Source of the DNA: Cyanoderma ruficeps
Lineage: Eukaryota; Chordata; Aves; Passeriformes; Timaliidae
Reading direction: 5' to 3'
Assembly: GCA_008694505.1 (NCBI GenBank)
Contig: VZDJ01000219.1
Span: forward strand, 3,460,591 to 3,524,590
Length of the DNA: 64,000 nucleotides
The position numbers and the translations under genes were made by a program. The first letter of the stretch is position 1; every line of letters begins with the position of its first letter. A model generated the notes under the pieces. It made no database searches and was not told where the DNA came from. It saw only the letters and a program-made list of their open reading frames with translations. Below, in pieces: positions 13,274 through 24,267 of the stretch.

Positions 13274-16200
13274 AGAGACATTAATGCTACACAAAAAGCA
13301 TCAGCTAAATCTTGAAATACTTTCAGGAAGCTGGCTGGTAGCAGCTCTGTACAAGAGATCAGACAGCTGAAAAGTTGGAGAAACAGGCTGTGTATGGAAG
13401 AAGACATCAGAGAACACTGGGCATTGAGATCCAGGGCTCCACAGGCTACTGTTGGGGCCAAGCTGAATCACTTTTGGGAACTGTATCATGAGTCTGTAGC
13501 TGAAAAAACTCCATTTGTCATGAATCAACCTGATGTTTTGTCCAAGGCCTAAGTAGCATTCACTTTATCATGCACATAAGGGCTGAAGAAACATAGAAGC
13601 CAAATGAAAACACTGGAAAAGACCACTTAAATTCTCACTTTCTCTACTGTCTCATTTTGCATCTGATCCAAGCTCAAGTGAATAATAAGGTAAGCAATTA
13701 CTACATTCTCTAGTAAGAGACAAAATCTTCTTCATGTGGCTTTGTTTCAGCAATATCTAAGGGTAGCAGAGAAGAAAGAAACTTTGTAAAATCTGAGCTC
13801 ATATGTAACTTACCTAGGAATTTTTAAACACTTACTTGGATTCTAGGGGTCTAGCACATATTAAAATATAGGAAGTTAGCCTGATGGGAGTTATGAGTTC
13901 CTGCAAGTCTCTTTAAAGGCTCAAAAGTTTTGACAAAGTTAAACTGGGATCAGAGGCCCAAAACATGCCCAGACTAGTCAGCAGCTGCTTTTATTTCTGT
14001 TCCTTACTGGCCTTTGTGAGTGTCCCTGCAGTTCAAATGATGAAGAAGAAGAAGGTCGTGTCACAGATGTTATCAGAGAATTCCAGACAGCCATGAAGCA
14101 AATTTTCAATAAAGAAGTGGAGGCATCCAAGGAATGTGTCTGATTAGGAGACTCTCTGGAAGGCTGCAGCTCATCCCCATGGCACCTCCCCACACACAGG
14201 GCACTGTCCAAAGCAAGAGAGCACCCTGTCTTCTGCACAGGTGAGACCCAAAGCAGCCCTGGAGCTGTCAGCAGGGCTGGCAGCTGGGATTCCAATGGAT
14301 CTGTCTCCTCAGAGGGCCTTTAAACCATGGCACTTGATACAGATTTTTTATATTTCTGCAAAACCAAATAAATTAACTGCTATCTCTTGCTTCTCACCAC
14401 CTGCTTTATCTACCTTGATTTGTGTTGGCCCCTTAGACAGCTGTCTCCTCTGCTTGCACACTCATAACCAAGTTAGAGTGTAATTCCTGGAATGACACAG
14501 GTCACAGTGACAAACAGACCTCTAGAAAGCACATTACACCATAGGGCTCAGTCCTTTTGGCAAACGGGAACAGGTCATGGAATTGAAGTGTGTACACCAG
14601 GTAAACGGCACCTGCTGCCAGCTCTGTCAGGACAGAAGTGATTAAGTGACACCAGTAGCGCCCAAGTGGTACAACATTGATGTTTACACAGGGTAGTAGG
14701 ACCCCTCCAGCACTTGCTGCTTAAAGGGGAATCAGGACAAAAACAAGAAAACAGGAGTGGGTGAATTTCAGAGCTGTCACGTTAAAATGGCCTCGCTGCT
14801 GAGGCAGCTCCGTGCTGCCAGCTCACACAGCTCAGTGTGCTTGGGAAACAGCTGAACAACAAAAACAAACACAAAAAAGGAACTCACCACCAGGAAGGTT
14901 TTCCCTGGTGTCCTCAGCTAAAATGTTAACCTGGATGTCTTTCAGAATAAATATCTCAAGAGTTATTTGTACACAATGCTGCAGTGTTTACCTTTTGATT
15001 ACAGATCTTTACACTCTGTCCATTATTATTGAATGCCAGGATGAAAGGCAGCCTAAGGGCCTGAATGCAATGTTCTGTCACAAAGAAATACAGCAAAAGT
15101 AATGGCAGGCTCTGAAACTAGAAATATATTAGGTTGGAAAGAAATACGAGCACAGTTATCGGGATTTCTTTTGCAGAGTGTTTGGCTTTTAAAAGAAAGA
15201 TTCATGCAGTTTTGCCTTGACAGTGACATGTAAAGCCTGGATTTGGATATCAATTGAAGATGGGTGTATAAAAGCCTCGTGACTAATTTCTGCCTCTTGC
15301 ATTTGTGTCTGTACAAATAACTTGGGAATTATAGGGGTGTAACTCTACATGCCTTTCTATCCAGAACAACAGTGAACACTATACTGTGCTTTAAGCTATT
15401 TAGAGCCTTGATTTTTAAGCATCCGAATGAAGTTTAATTAGTGGTCATACTACTCATGTTTCAAATAACTCATTCAAATATCTATGATTTTTATTAATCT
15501 ACTTTTCCAGCACTGGCATATAGTTTACTCCTTAGTCTGACGCCCGAGTCATACAATTCATTTGCAATTTTTATGCTCATGTTCCAGCAGTCCAGATTTG
15601 GATTTTGAAAGGCTAAAGCCTGGGGCTGTTGCTAGAAAGTATTTTGATGTGTCACCTGATATGGATAATTCACATTTTCAACAAAGTCACTTGTGAAGTC
15701 TATACAGCAGCAGAAGTGTGCAAACTTCTTTTTAAAATTGCATCACGATACTGCACCACTTATCAGAGCACTTTCTGCCTCTGCCTAAATTTTGGCACAA
15801 TTTTTAAAGAAAAACCTTTCCACAGCTACTTATTAGTGTAGCTACACTGGCTGGTTAGAGCAGATTACCTGCAAATCTTGAGTCTAAGGGTTTGGGTTTT
15901 TTTGGTTCTCTCAGTGCCTGCTGCAATACTTCTAGGAATACCAAACTCTCTTACTACACTTAAAATGTTCTGCCTTTTAGATTCACTTGAAAATCCTCCT
16001 GTCATAGGCCAGTTAGGCTAAAATTCCACAGCACTACCTGTCTTCAAAATATAAGAGAAACCTCACTTCAGGTACATACAGTTGCTTTACATTTAAGGGT
16101 AGAAAAGCAGGCAGTAACGATTTTTCATATAATCTCGCATTAGATTTGATTCTTACTAATAAGAAATGAGAGTCATTAACACTATTAAAGTCTAATTACA

Positions 16201-17422
16201 TTAGCAATTTTCTATCAAGTCATATATGAGTAGTTAAGTATTGATATTTGTTTTTCCTAATGGAATTCAAAAGTCTAATTAAAAGTCTCTCTTTTGTGGT
16301 TATAGTGGAACGAATCTTTATGAAAAACAAGACACTTCTAATAGCCAGAAATGGCATATTCCCTTAAATATCATACTTCAAACTACCTTCCTCTTCAGCA
16401 CTTTAACCAGAACAGAAAATCAAATAAATTTACTTGGTGCTGCAAGAGCACAACTGTGAGTCCTTTTCTCCTCAATTCTCTCTTCATGCCCAATTGTTTT
16501 AGTTTGTAAGAACTGAGTAATAAGGACAGGTATAACAAAATTCTTTAAGATAACACTAAAAGCAAGATTTTTCAACATTGATTAGTCATGTTTGTGAAAG
16601 CTGTATTGTGGACAGAGTTGCAATGGAATAAATTATTCCTCTCAAGAAACTGAAACAAGACTGAGGAAAAAAGTTTGCTAGAGAGCTGCCCCACACAGTT
16701 TGTCAACACTGTATGTTTCAGCGCAGCTATTATAGCAATATCTGGCTAGATTAGGCTGGTCTCAATTCTATTTTATAAGCACAACTAGTGATTGTAAGCT
16801 AAAAACTTCCATTGCCACTGGAAGCTTCATTGCTTTAGAAAAACACACACTACCTTCAACCCAGTTAACATTTCCAAGAGACACCTTTCCCGTGCTTGTG
16901 CTGAACACTGAACCACGTCTGTGTAACAGAAACAGCTGGTAAGCTGGAGAGAGATGGCAGAGGTAAGAAAGCAAAGCCAACAGATATTTAGGACATTCAA
17001 GACCTCCCAAGACATCAAAAAAAGATTAAATAATTATGTGAGTACAGCACACCAGTAAAACCAGTCATCCCTCAACAGCCTAGGGCTTCTATTCCACCTG
17101 TGGACTGCACCAGCAGTCATCCTGTCCTGAAAGCAGCCTGTCCTTCAGTTCTGCCACTTGTTTTGTCACTGATGATATACAGCACTGAGTGTTGCTGCTT
17201 TATTCTTCAAAAACCACAGCACTTTACCACAAATTGCAAATCTGAAGTGCTCCTCAGCATGCTGGCTTTGCTTTTCCTTAACATGTACAGATCAATGGCA
17301 GGTTAATGCTTAGTTAACATTTATTAAGAGCAACATGGTTTCAGAAAATTCAGACTAAAGGTGTCAATTAGATGACAGATCCTTCATGAAAGATGAAAGA
17401 ACCTCTGTGTTGGGCAGACACG
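13274..17422. other. unique non-coding stretch
   Basis: The sequence is mostly AT-rich and unique. One exon-like patch lies at 14032-14143 and is listed separately. A very AT-rich block with many TAATTA-type words lies at 16130-16290. No repeat family was recognised. Other open frames are short and unconvincing. Confidence 0.5.
14032..14143 (+). other. candidate terminal coding exon, unidentified
   Basis: A pyrimidine-rich tract ends in CTGCAG at 14026-14031, a good 3' splice acceptor. The following frame (codons from 14033) is open for 36 codons and then stops at TGA 14141-14143. It begins with a run of four glutamates (SNDEEEEGR) and continues with an amphipathic-looking segment (VTDVIREFQTAMKQIF). 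Composition is protein-like, and the other two frames close quickly. The start phase would be one base (T) completing a split codon. I do not recognise the protein. No partner exon in a matching phase was found upstream in the window, so this could equally be chance or a relic. Confidence 0.2.
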
Positions 17423-17622
17423 CTTATTCTTTGCTGTCCAAGGTTTATCAGTTACAAGGTCCCAAGGTCCAGGCTTATGGACAAGAAAGAAAAGCAAGTA
17501 TGAACTAAAGGGTACTGTTGATATTTTATTTCACAGAATCTCACTAACAATGAGTGGTATCAAAATAGTCCAGAAATTACAAATTCACACAGCCTTACAG
17601 TGACTACCAGAAAGCAACACAG
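17423..17622. repeat. 200-bp unit, copy 2 (abuts a CR1 3' end)
   Basis: This is the second copy of the segment at 13007-13206, in the same orientation and about 4.4 kb away. The three differences are C/T near the middle, C/T at a CpG, and G/C near the right end. Its right end meets the first bases of the reversed CR1 tail (CATAGAATGG) directly. Its left end meets unrelated sequence. Confidence 0.8.
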
Positions 17623-18330
17623 CATAGAATGGTTTGAGTTGGAAGGGTCCTTACAGATAATTTCATTCCATACCCCTGCCATGGGTAGGGACACCTTCCA
17701 CTATTCCAGGTGGCTCCAAGCCTTGTCCAACCTGGCCTTGAACACTTCAGGGATTGGGCTGCAGCTTCTCTGGGCACCCTGTGCCAGTGCCTTCCCACCC
17801 TCACAGGGAAGAGTTACTTCCCAATATCCCATCTAAACTGCCCTCTGACAGTTTGAAGCCATTCTCCTTCGTCCTGCCACTACAGACCCTGGTTCCAAGT
17901 CCAGCTCTCTTGGAGCCCCTTTAGTCACTGGAAGGAGCTCTCGGGTCTCTCTGGGTCCTTCTCCAGGTGAACACCCCCAGCTCTCCCAGCATGGCTCCAG
18001 AGCAGAGGAGCTCCAGCCCTTGGAGGATCTCCGTGGCCTCTCTGGACTTGCTCCAGCAGTCCTCTATCCTTATACTGTGGCCCCAGAGCTGGACATGGTG
18101 CTCCAGGTGGGCTCCAGGTGGGCTCCAGGTAGGCTCTCACCAGAGTAGAGCAGAAGGGCAGAACCCATCCCTTGACCTGCTGCCCACGCTGCCCCTGAAG
18201 CCAGGACATGGCTGGTTCTGGGCTGGGAGCTCACTGATGGGGCAAGCTGAGGTTCTCCTCAACCCACACCCACAAACCCACAAGTTCCTCTCCTCAGACA
18301 CAGCATCAAGGAGCAAACAGTGTGAGGGAA
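17623..18330 (-). mobile_element. CR1 LINE, 5'-truncated, minus strand
   Basis: Reading on the plus strand, the segment opens with the reverse complement of the CR1 3' tail (CATAGAATGGTTTGAGTTGG). It then follows the CR1 end region (CCTGCCATGGGTAGGGACAC, TCTGGGCACCCTGTGCCAG) into sequence encoding the C-terminal part of the CR1 reverse transcriptase. On the minus strand the fragments GRHWHRVPREA and LPFCSTLVRAYLEP are visible in separate frames, as expected of a decayed copy. It is truncated at its 5' end near 18330. An 11-bp tandem triplication (18101-18133) lies within it. The 133-codon plus-strand frame at 17967-18368 is antisense to CR1 and is not a gene. Confidence 0.85.
18101..18133. 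repeat. 11-bp tandem repeat, 3 units, inside CR1
   Basis: CTCCAGGTGGG occurs three times in a row, the last unit with one change. CR1 normally has a single copy of this word here, so local slippage is likely. Confidence 0.8.
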
Positions 18331-21300
18331 GCCTGCTAAGAGCCTCGGGAAGGGCAGCCAGTCTATAATCAAGGTCATTCTACAAATCAGAAACATCAAT
18401 GCTGATTACAAATTAGATTCTCCACTGTCTTTATGTTGGTGCAGACACAGACTGTGTGGAGTGTCTGACATCCTGTACATAATTACTACCAAATCTGAGT
18501 GGGAGAGATTCATACCCACCTGAGCTGTGCATAAATGCTGGCTTTGTGACAGGACACCAGAGAGTGGGGACGCTTGACTAGGCAGAATGTTACACCCAAG
18601 GGGTTTTCACACCTTTTCAATTTGTGAACTCTCAACAGTTTGCTAGCACAGGTGAAAATTCAAGTGCAGCTGCCTGAAAATGCTCTGGCTTTACCTGTTT
18701 GTGCCCTGGAGATCAAACCCCACAGCACCAGACTGTCATTTTGCACAGCTATGAAGGGCTGCACAAACCACAAAAATTCAACAGGAACCCAGATATGCAA
18801 GTTTAATCTTAGTTCAGCCTTAGAGTACAAAATTCAAATAAAAGCATGCTATGAACGACAGTCAATATCCAGAGTACAAATCCATCAAGCACACAGGAGA
18901 TTTAGAAGCTCCATGCTATCACCTTACAAGGAAGAATATTTTTGTAGAACTAACTCATGTCTTTTTGTGGACTGACAAACAGATCTGACTCTTTTGCTTC
19001 CAGTAAGACTCACTTATCAGTACCTCCAAAACCATCTCCTAAAGAAATATCACAAAATCTATGTTAGAAAAGACATAATACAAAAATATTTTTCCCCCAT
19101 GTTCTCTGTGAGTGTTCCAGACTCACTTTCTTTCGTGGCAGAAGAAGTTATGATGATGATCATTCTAAACCTGCAGGAAAATTTCCATTATACATTTATT
19201 TTTCAGTATGTACAGGAATGAACCTGACCTTTGTTTATCAATAACAGGAATATTAGGAATACCTTCTGGTGCGGGAGATTTGTTCTCTTTTAATCGTTAC
19301 CCATCAGTAGGAAAAAATATTCCTAAGCAAGAGAAATAAATCAATAAATTGGCCTGAAATAATTTTTAAAAATGGGAGAAACCCAGATCTTTTTATAAAA
19401 ACAGGGACAGTAAATTCTTTTACAAAAAGGTAATACCAGAAGCTCTTCTGCATCTCAATCAAAAGGCTGTAAGCTACAGCCTTGAATTTCAATTGCAGAT
19501 GGTAAGATGACATACAATTAATATGATTCTATTTATGTAGTCTAATCAAAGCATGAGAGAACAGGAAAAAACAAATGTAACATACTGTGTGTCTTCAGTT
19601 TTAACCTATGATGCACTGAAAAAGACCAGTAAAGCATTTTAGTACCAAATTCCCATTAAATGTCCCTGCATCTGCAAATGTTCCCTTCTTTCTCAACACC
19701 ATCATGCCATCCTGAGCCAGAGGCAGCTCTTATCTCTGAGGTGTTTACAGAAACTGCCAGGAACATATTTCTTCCCCTCTGGAATGCACCAGATGATGTA
19801 TCAGGTGTCAGATTTTTCTGCCAAAGTTTCCCCAAGCGTAGATCATAAAATCTTCCTTGTTATATGTCACTCATCTCATATTTGACTACCCCCTTCCCCT
19901 GCTCCTCCATTCTTCATTCTGGAAAATGGAAAACAAAACCCAAAAACCCCAAAACCAAAACCTACTGGAAGAACAATGTTTGCTCCTGATCACACTCTGA
20001 GTCTTCACTTTGTGTCTCTGCATCTTCTACAGACACAAAACCTTTCAATGTCTCCCTGCTCACCACATGCACCTGACTAAAATCTCAGCACGCGGTGCTG
20101 TGATCCCGTTCTTTGTTCCAGTTTTGTTTCATTGCAGTGACAATGGATCTCTGTCCATCTGGATTACTGAAAGCTGCAGAGAACAAGAGGAATGTTCTGC
20201 AGGGAACAATGGTGCTTTGGTAAAAAAAAAAAAAAAGAGAGGCATTAAGATGACTAATAACTCTTTTCTATACCCTATAATGCACAAGCATAGTTACTTT
20301 TCCTAAATAGCTCCCTTTCTTAAGAAGCCTGTTCTTGGCATAATAGAGCTCTGCTATTAGCTACTCAGTTCTGATTTTCTGATATATCACCACATCAGGA
20401 GATAAAAAAAACAACAGCCACATCACAGTGAACTGGCAAGGAGACACATTTCCGAACATAAAAGGAACACAATTATGTATTCTGATCATCTATATACAAC
20501 TTATTTGTGTTTTAAACTGGGATTTGCCTCAAAAAACAGAAAAAAGAAAAAAAGAAAAAAGACCAAAAAGAGATTTTAAAATAAGGACAGATCTAAAAAT
20601 GTTGAGAGAATTGCAATTTACTACTTTTTTTCTCAGTACAGCACCACATTCATAGAAACTATTGGTTTATTGCTCCCAACCTTGTGTATTTTTTTCCTCC
20701 TAATCATTTCATTATACTAATTGAATTCTTTTACTGTACTAGGTGACTGGCCACGTGTTCCTACAGTCCTTTGCAAGGTGAGACACAGCTGGGCATGTTA
20801 AAGCCTCAAAAGAGAAGCTGCTCTGCTGTACCAGCTGCTGGAAAACACCACCAGTTGCTGGTTTGTCTGAAGAATTGTCCATAAACACAGCCTCCCCCAA
20901 ATGGAGCCATTTCTTCAGCTGCAAGACCCTCAGATTGAGCACAAAAGACACTCAATGTTTCATGCAAATGCATTTCATTCATCAGATGCCTCGCAGACTG
21001 GCATTACAAGGATTCATCACCATTTACCAGAGCTGGATCTGTCTCTGTGAGGATCCAGGCACAACCAGCACTGTGCTCGGTATGGGGCTGCTAATACAGA
21101 ACATTAACAGAGCGTGGGTAATGGTCTGTGCCACTGCACAGGCTGAATTCCATCCTTTTAACTGCATGACAGGTCATTTGGTACTGCTTCTGCTCCCCCT
21201 TTGCATGAGAATAATTGTGTAAGCTCTCAAATCAAAACTGTGCCTGTTTGAACATGCATACCAACAAAATCTTCCTGCTCTGAACCTCCCAAACAATATA

Positions 21301-21678
21301 CAGAAAGAATTGTTAGATAATGCAATAACATACTCCAGCATTAGCATCTATAGAATTCTTCTCATAACATTTTCCCATCATTTAGGCTGATCTGCCTGTG
21401 TCTGACTTTGCAGCTCAGCTCAAAAGTTCATCCACTCTTAGTGGCTTAGTCAAAATTAATTTTCATCCTACATATGATGAAATTAAGACCACGAAGGCCA
21501 TTGTGCTGTCAGACATAACACCCTTTTACATCCACTACAGTTGTTACTCCTACAGAGCACAACATATGTATATGACAAGCATGTAGAATGCTAAATGAAA
21601 CATGAATGAATAATTCTGCCCCTACATTTAATTAATCAATTTTCAAGCATATAAGTAAATGTTAATAGCAAAGATTTA

Positions 21679-21718
21679 ATGCCAGTGCATAATAAATAAA
21701 CTTAAATATCACTGGCAT
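21679..21718. repeat. 9-bp perfect inverted repeat with 22-bp AT-rich loop
   Basis: ATGCCAGTG (21679-21687) pairs with CACTGGCAT (21710-21718). Pairing does not extend outward. The stem is too short for a microRNA precursor. The base-pairing is visible, but a function is not. Confidence 0.5.
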
Positions 21719-22053
21719 ATTTTTTGAAACATCAAAGGAAGGAGAGGAAAAAGGAATTGTGAAAGTGAACAGTTTAAAAGAAAATGAAGTTTAGGTGACC
21801 TAATTAAAGGCTTTTCCTCAGCTACAAAAAGACATCAAAGTGCTGCCTCTGAAGTTCTTTTGCCAAACCAACAGCCTCAAATTAAATGACTGCATTAATT
21901 TCAAGGAGTGAGTCAGAGAACTACTACTGTAAGAGCCTTCAGTCCCTCTGTGTTGCCACAGAAACAGAACATTATGGCTAGTTTATAATCCAAGTGCTCC
22001 ATTTATATAACAGAATTAATTTTTCATTTTCACCTTTTCATTTACTCCTCCAG

Positions 22054-22207
22054 ATATATAAGAAAACCCCTCAGAAATTAATGATGCTTCTCCCAGGCCC
22101 GACAGCTGGAGCTTGGATGTCAAACAATGCTGGGTTTACACTGTTTTTTCCTAATGGCTTTCAGCGGGAACAACAGTGTATTTGCACACCAGAACAGCCA
22201 AACTCTG
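22054..22207 (+). other. candidate internal exon in a 162-codon frame
   Basis: A strong polypyrimidine tract (22021-22050) ends in CAG at 22051-22053. The following frame is open, and a donor-like CTG/GTGAGC falls at 22207/22208, giving a 154-nt segment starting in phase 0 and ending after one base of a codon. The same frame runs from 21994 to 22482 without a stop. The encoded text (for example PGPTAGAWMSNNAGF) matches nothing I recognise. A second frame is also open across the same interval, which weakens the coding case. Confidence 0.15.
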
Positions 22208-24174
22208 GTGAGCCTCTGGCAAAGCTGGGCTCAGGTCCTCTGGAGAAAAGCCAGGATGCAGAGACTGACCAGAGCTCCCAGCAGCAGAGTCCCTGGGTGT
22301 GCACAGCGGAGGAAACACTCCCACTGCAGGGAACCTCTTTCTGGCAAGCCCAAATGTCACCAGGAATATTTAGGGGATGCTGTCACCCACATTTGAGGCC
22401 CATTAGGTGTAGTTCAGAGCACACCTCTGCCTCACACATGGCTTCTGCCAGTGAGACGATTTTTGCCACTGGTGTTTGCTGACTTTACTGGCTCTATGTT
22501 GAACCTGGCATAATCCTGCTTCTAACATAAACAGAGGAAATTAGGGATAGATGAGCTGGTGTAAACTCCATCTAAATAGTTCCTTTCAGGACAAAATTGA
22601 CATGAGCTTTCATTCACTCATCCTGTGTACACCTTGCTATGAAAGACACAAACCGTAAATTCTACACAAATTCAATATATATATACTATGCTCAAAATAC
22701 AGGTTAATCAGGTTGAGTGCTACCTTCTTGGAAACAACTAGCAACATGTCTTGTTTCTATGGCTTTTAATGAATATTCTAAATTGAAGAAATGCATAAAC
22801 ATAAGGGTAATTTACATTGCTAAAGTTAATCAGTTTTTTTATATATTTTATGCATCCGCATGATTTTTCATCTGTATTGCATAAATGCATCTTCTCATTT
22901 TTAATATGCATATGTACATCCAAACACTCTACTCTTGCCTATTTGCTTTTACAAATTTCTAGAACCACGCCTGTCTCAAGATTTTAAAAGTCTGCGGTTT
23001 ACAAGAGAAATTATCAGCTAAAAGTTGTAAACTACTTACAGATTCAAGGAGGCATTTAACTTAGATGTGAACATGTCCTTTTGTAACTCTGTTTCTCTAT
23101 CAGTAAAATGATAATAGAAGAATCTCCTTAAGAAGCTGGCGTATCAGCAGATGTCCAATACAAAGGACAACTCCATTACAGAAATGGGTTCGTATATACA
23201 AATGTTAGGTAAGAAATTTGACAAGGGTACAGCAGATCTTCCCTGATTAGCATTTGCAAATGTCCCTGAGATGCAGAGATGAAAGGTCTTCACTATGCAT
23301 ATTTGTTATTAACAACAGTCTGCATTTAAAAGCTTTCCCAGGCCACCCTAAGTAGATACTAATGAACCTTCAAACATTCTCTAGTTCATTCTAGCACAAA
23401 ATCAAGGTCTTGGCAGGGTCAAGAGAATTAGATACCTAAGAAAATAACTTATGGTTGTTTTCTCAAGAGGGTTGACCTTTACCTGATTTTGCTTAAACCA
23501 CTATACATCCCAGTCAAATCCCCATCACCTCACTGGGTAGAACTAGGAGCAGTATAAACTTCACCTTTTAATATGCAACATTTCATTATTTACAAACCAA
23601 CAAAAGAGGTTTAATAATATAATTTGGGAACTGAAGCACACCAGCTAGTTGAAGGGACTTTTAGATCAGCGAAGCTGCTATTAAAGTGCCATCAAAGCAT
23701 TTTTGACTCCATAGAATTAATCATGAAATCTGTTCCTGCCAGCTCACTTATCATATCCAAAATATTAATTTTGAGCAAAATTAAATTGGACACCTACCGA
23801 CAGCAACATTTTGCCCTTCAGAACTCCCCTTCACATTGATTTATTAAGGGCTGCCAGAACAGTGTATCAGAGCAATTTGTTACTACTTTCTCGATGTTTC
23901 TGTGCTTACAAATAGTTCTCCAGAGTGAAAGGTGCTACCTGACAGCCTTCTGACAAAGGTGCATTTTTCAATTTGCATAATGTTCTTCAGATTTATTAGG
24001 ATGTAAGGAAAAGTATTTCTCTTCATTATCAATGAGAATGGGTGATTCACAGAGTGGAGATTCTGTGTTGAGTTGTTTTCCAACAAAGCAGACAAAGCAG
24101 ATCCAGTATTTCCATTACTACTTGGTGTGATTTCAGACACAAGAGTCAGCAAATTCTTTTGTTTTATTCATCAG

Positions 24175-24267
24175 CATCACCTTCTTTGCTTGCAAGACAG
24201 CCAAAGGCATTTGTACCGAGCCGTGGGTGAAAATGAGTCTGAAGATGCAGCTTTAGCCCAGAGAGAG
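24175..24267 (+). other. candidate 93-nt internal exon
   Basis: A T-rich tract ends in ATCAG at 24174, and a donor-like GAG/GTAAGG begins at 24268. The interval is exactly 31 codons, phase 0 to 0, and open. It encodes a hydrophilic segment (QRHLYRAVGENESEDAALAQ) with a protein-like composition. A shorter acceptor (GCAAG, starting 24197) would give 71 nt. I cannot name a protein, and neighbouring candidates do not match in phase. Confidence 0.2.

Noticed and set aside
17967..18368. 133-codon plus-strand frame
   Set aside because: It is antisense to a CR1 reverse transcriptase remnant.
21679..21718. Inverted repeat as a possible microRNA hairpin
   Set aside because: The stem is only 9 bp and does not extend, which is far too short for a precursor.
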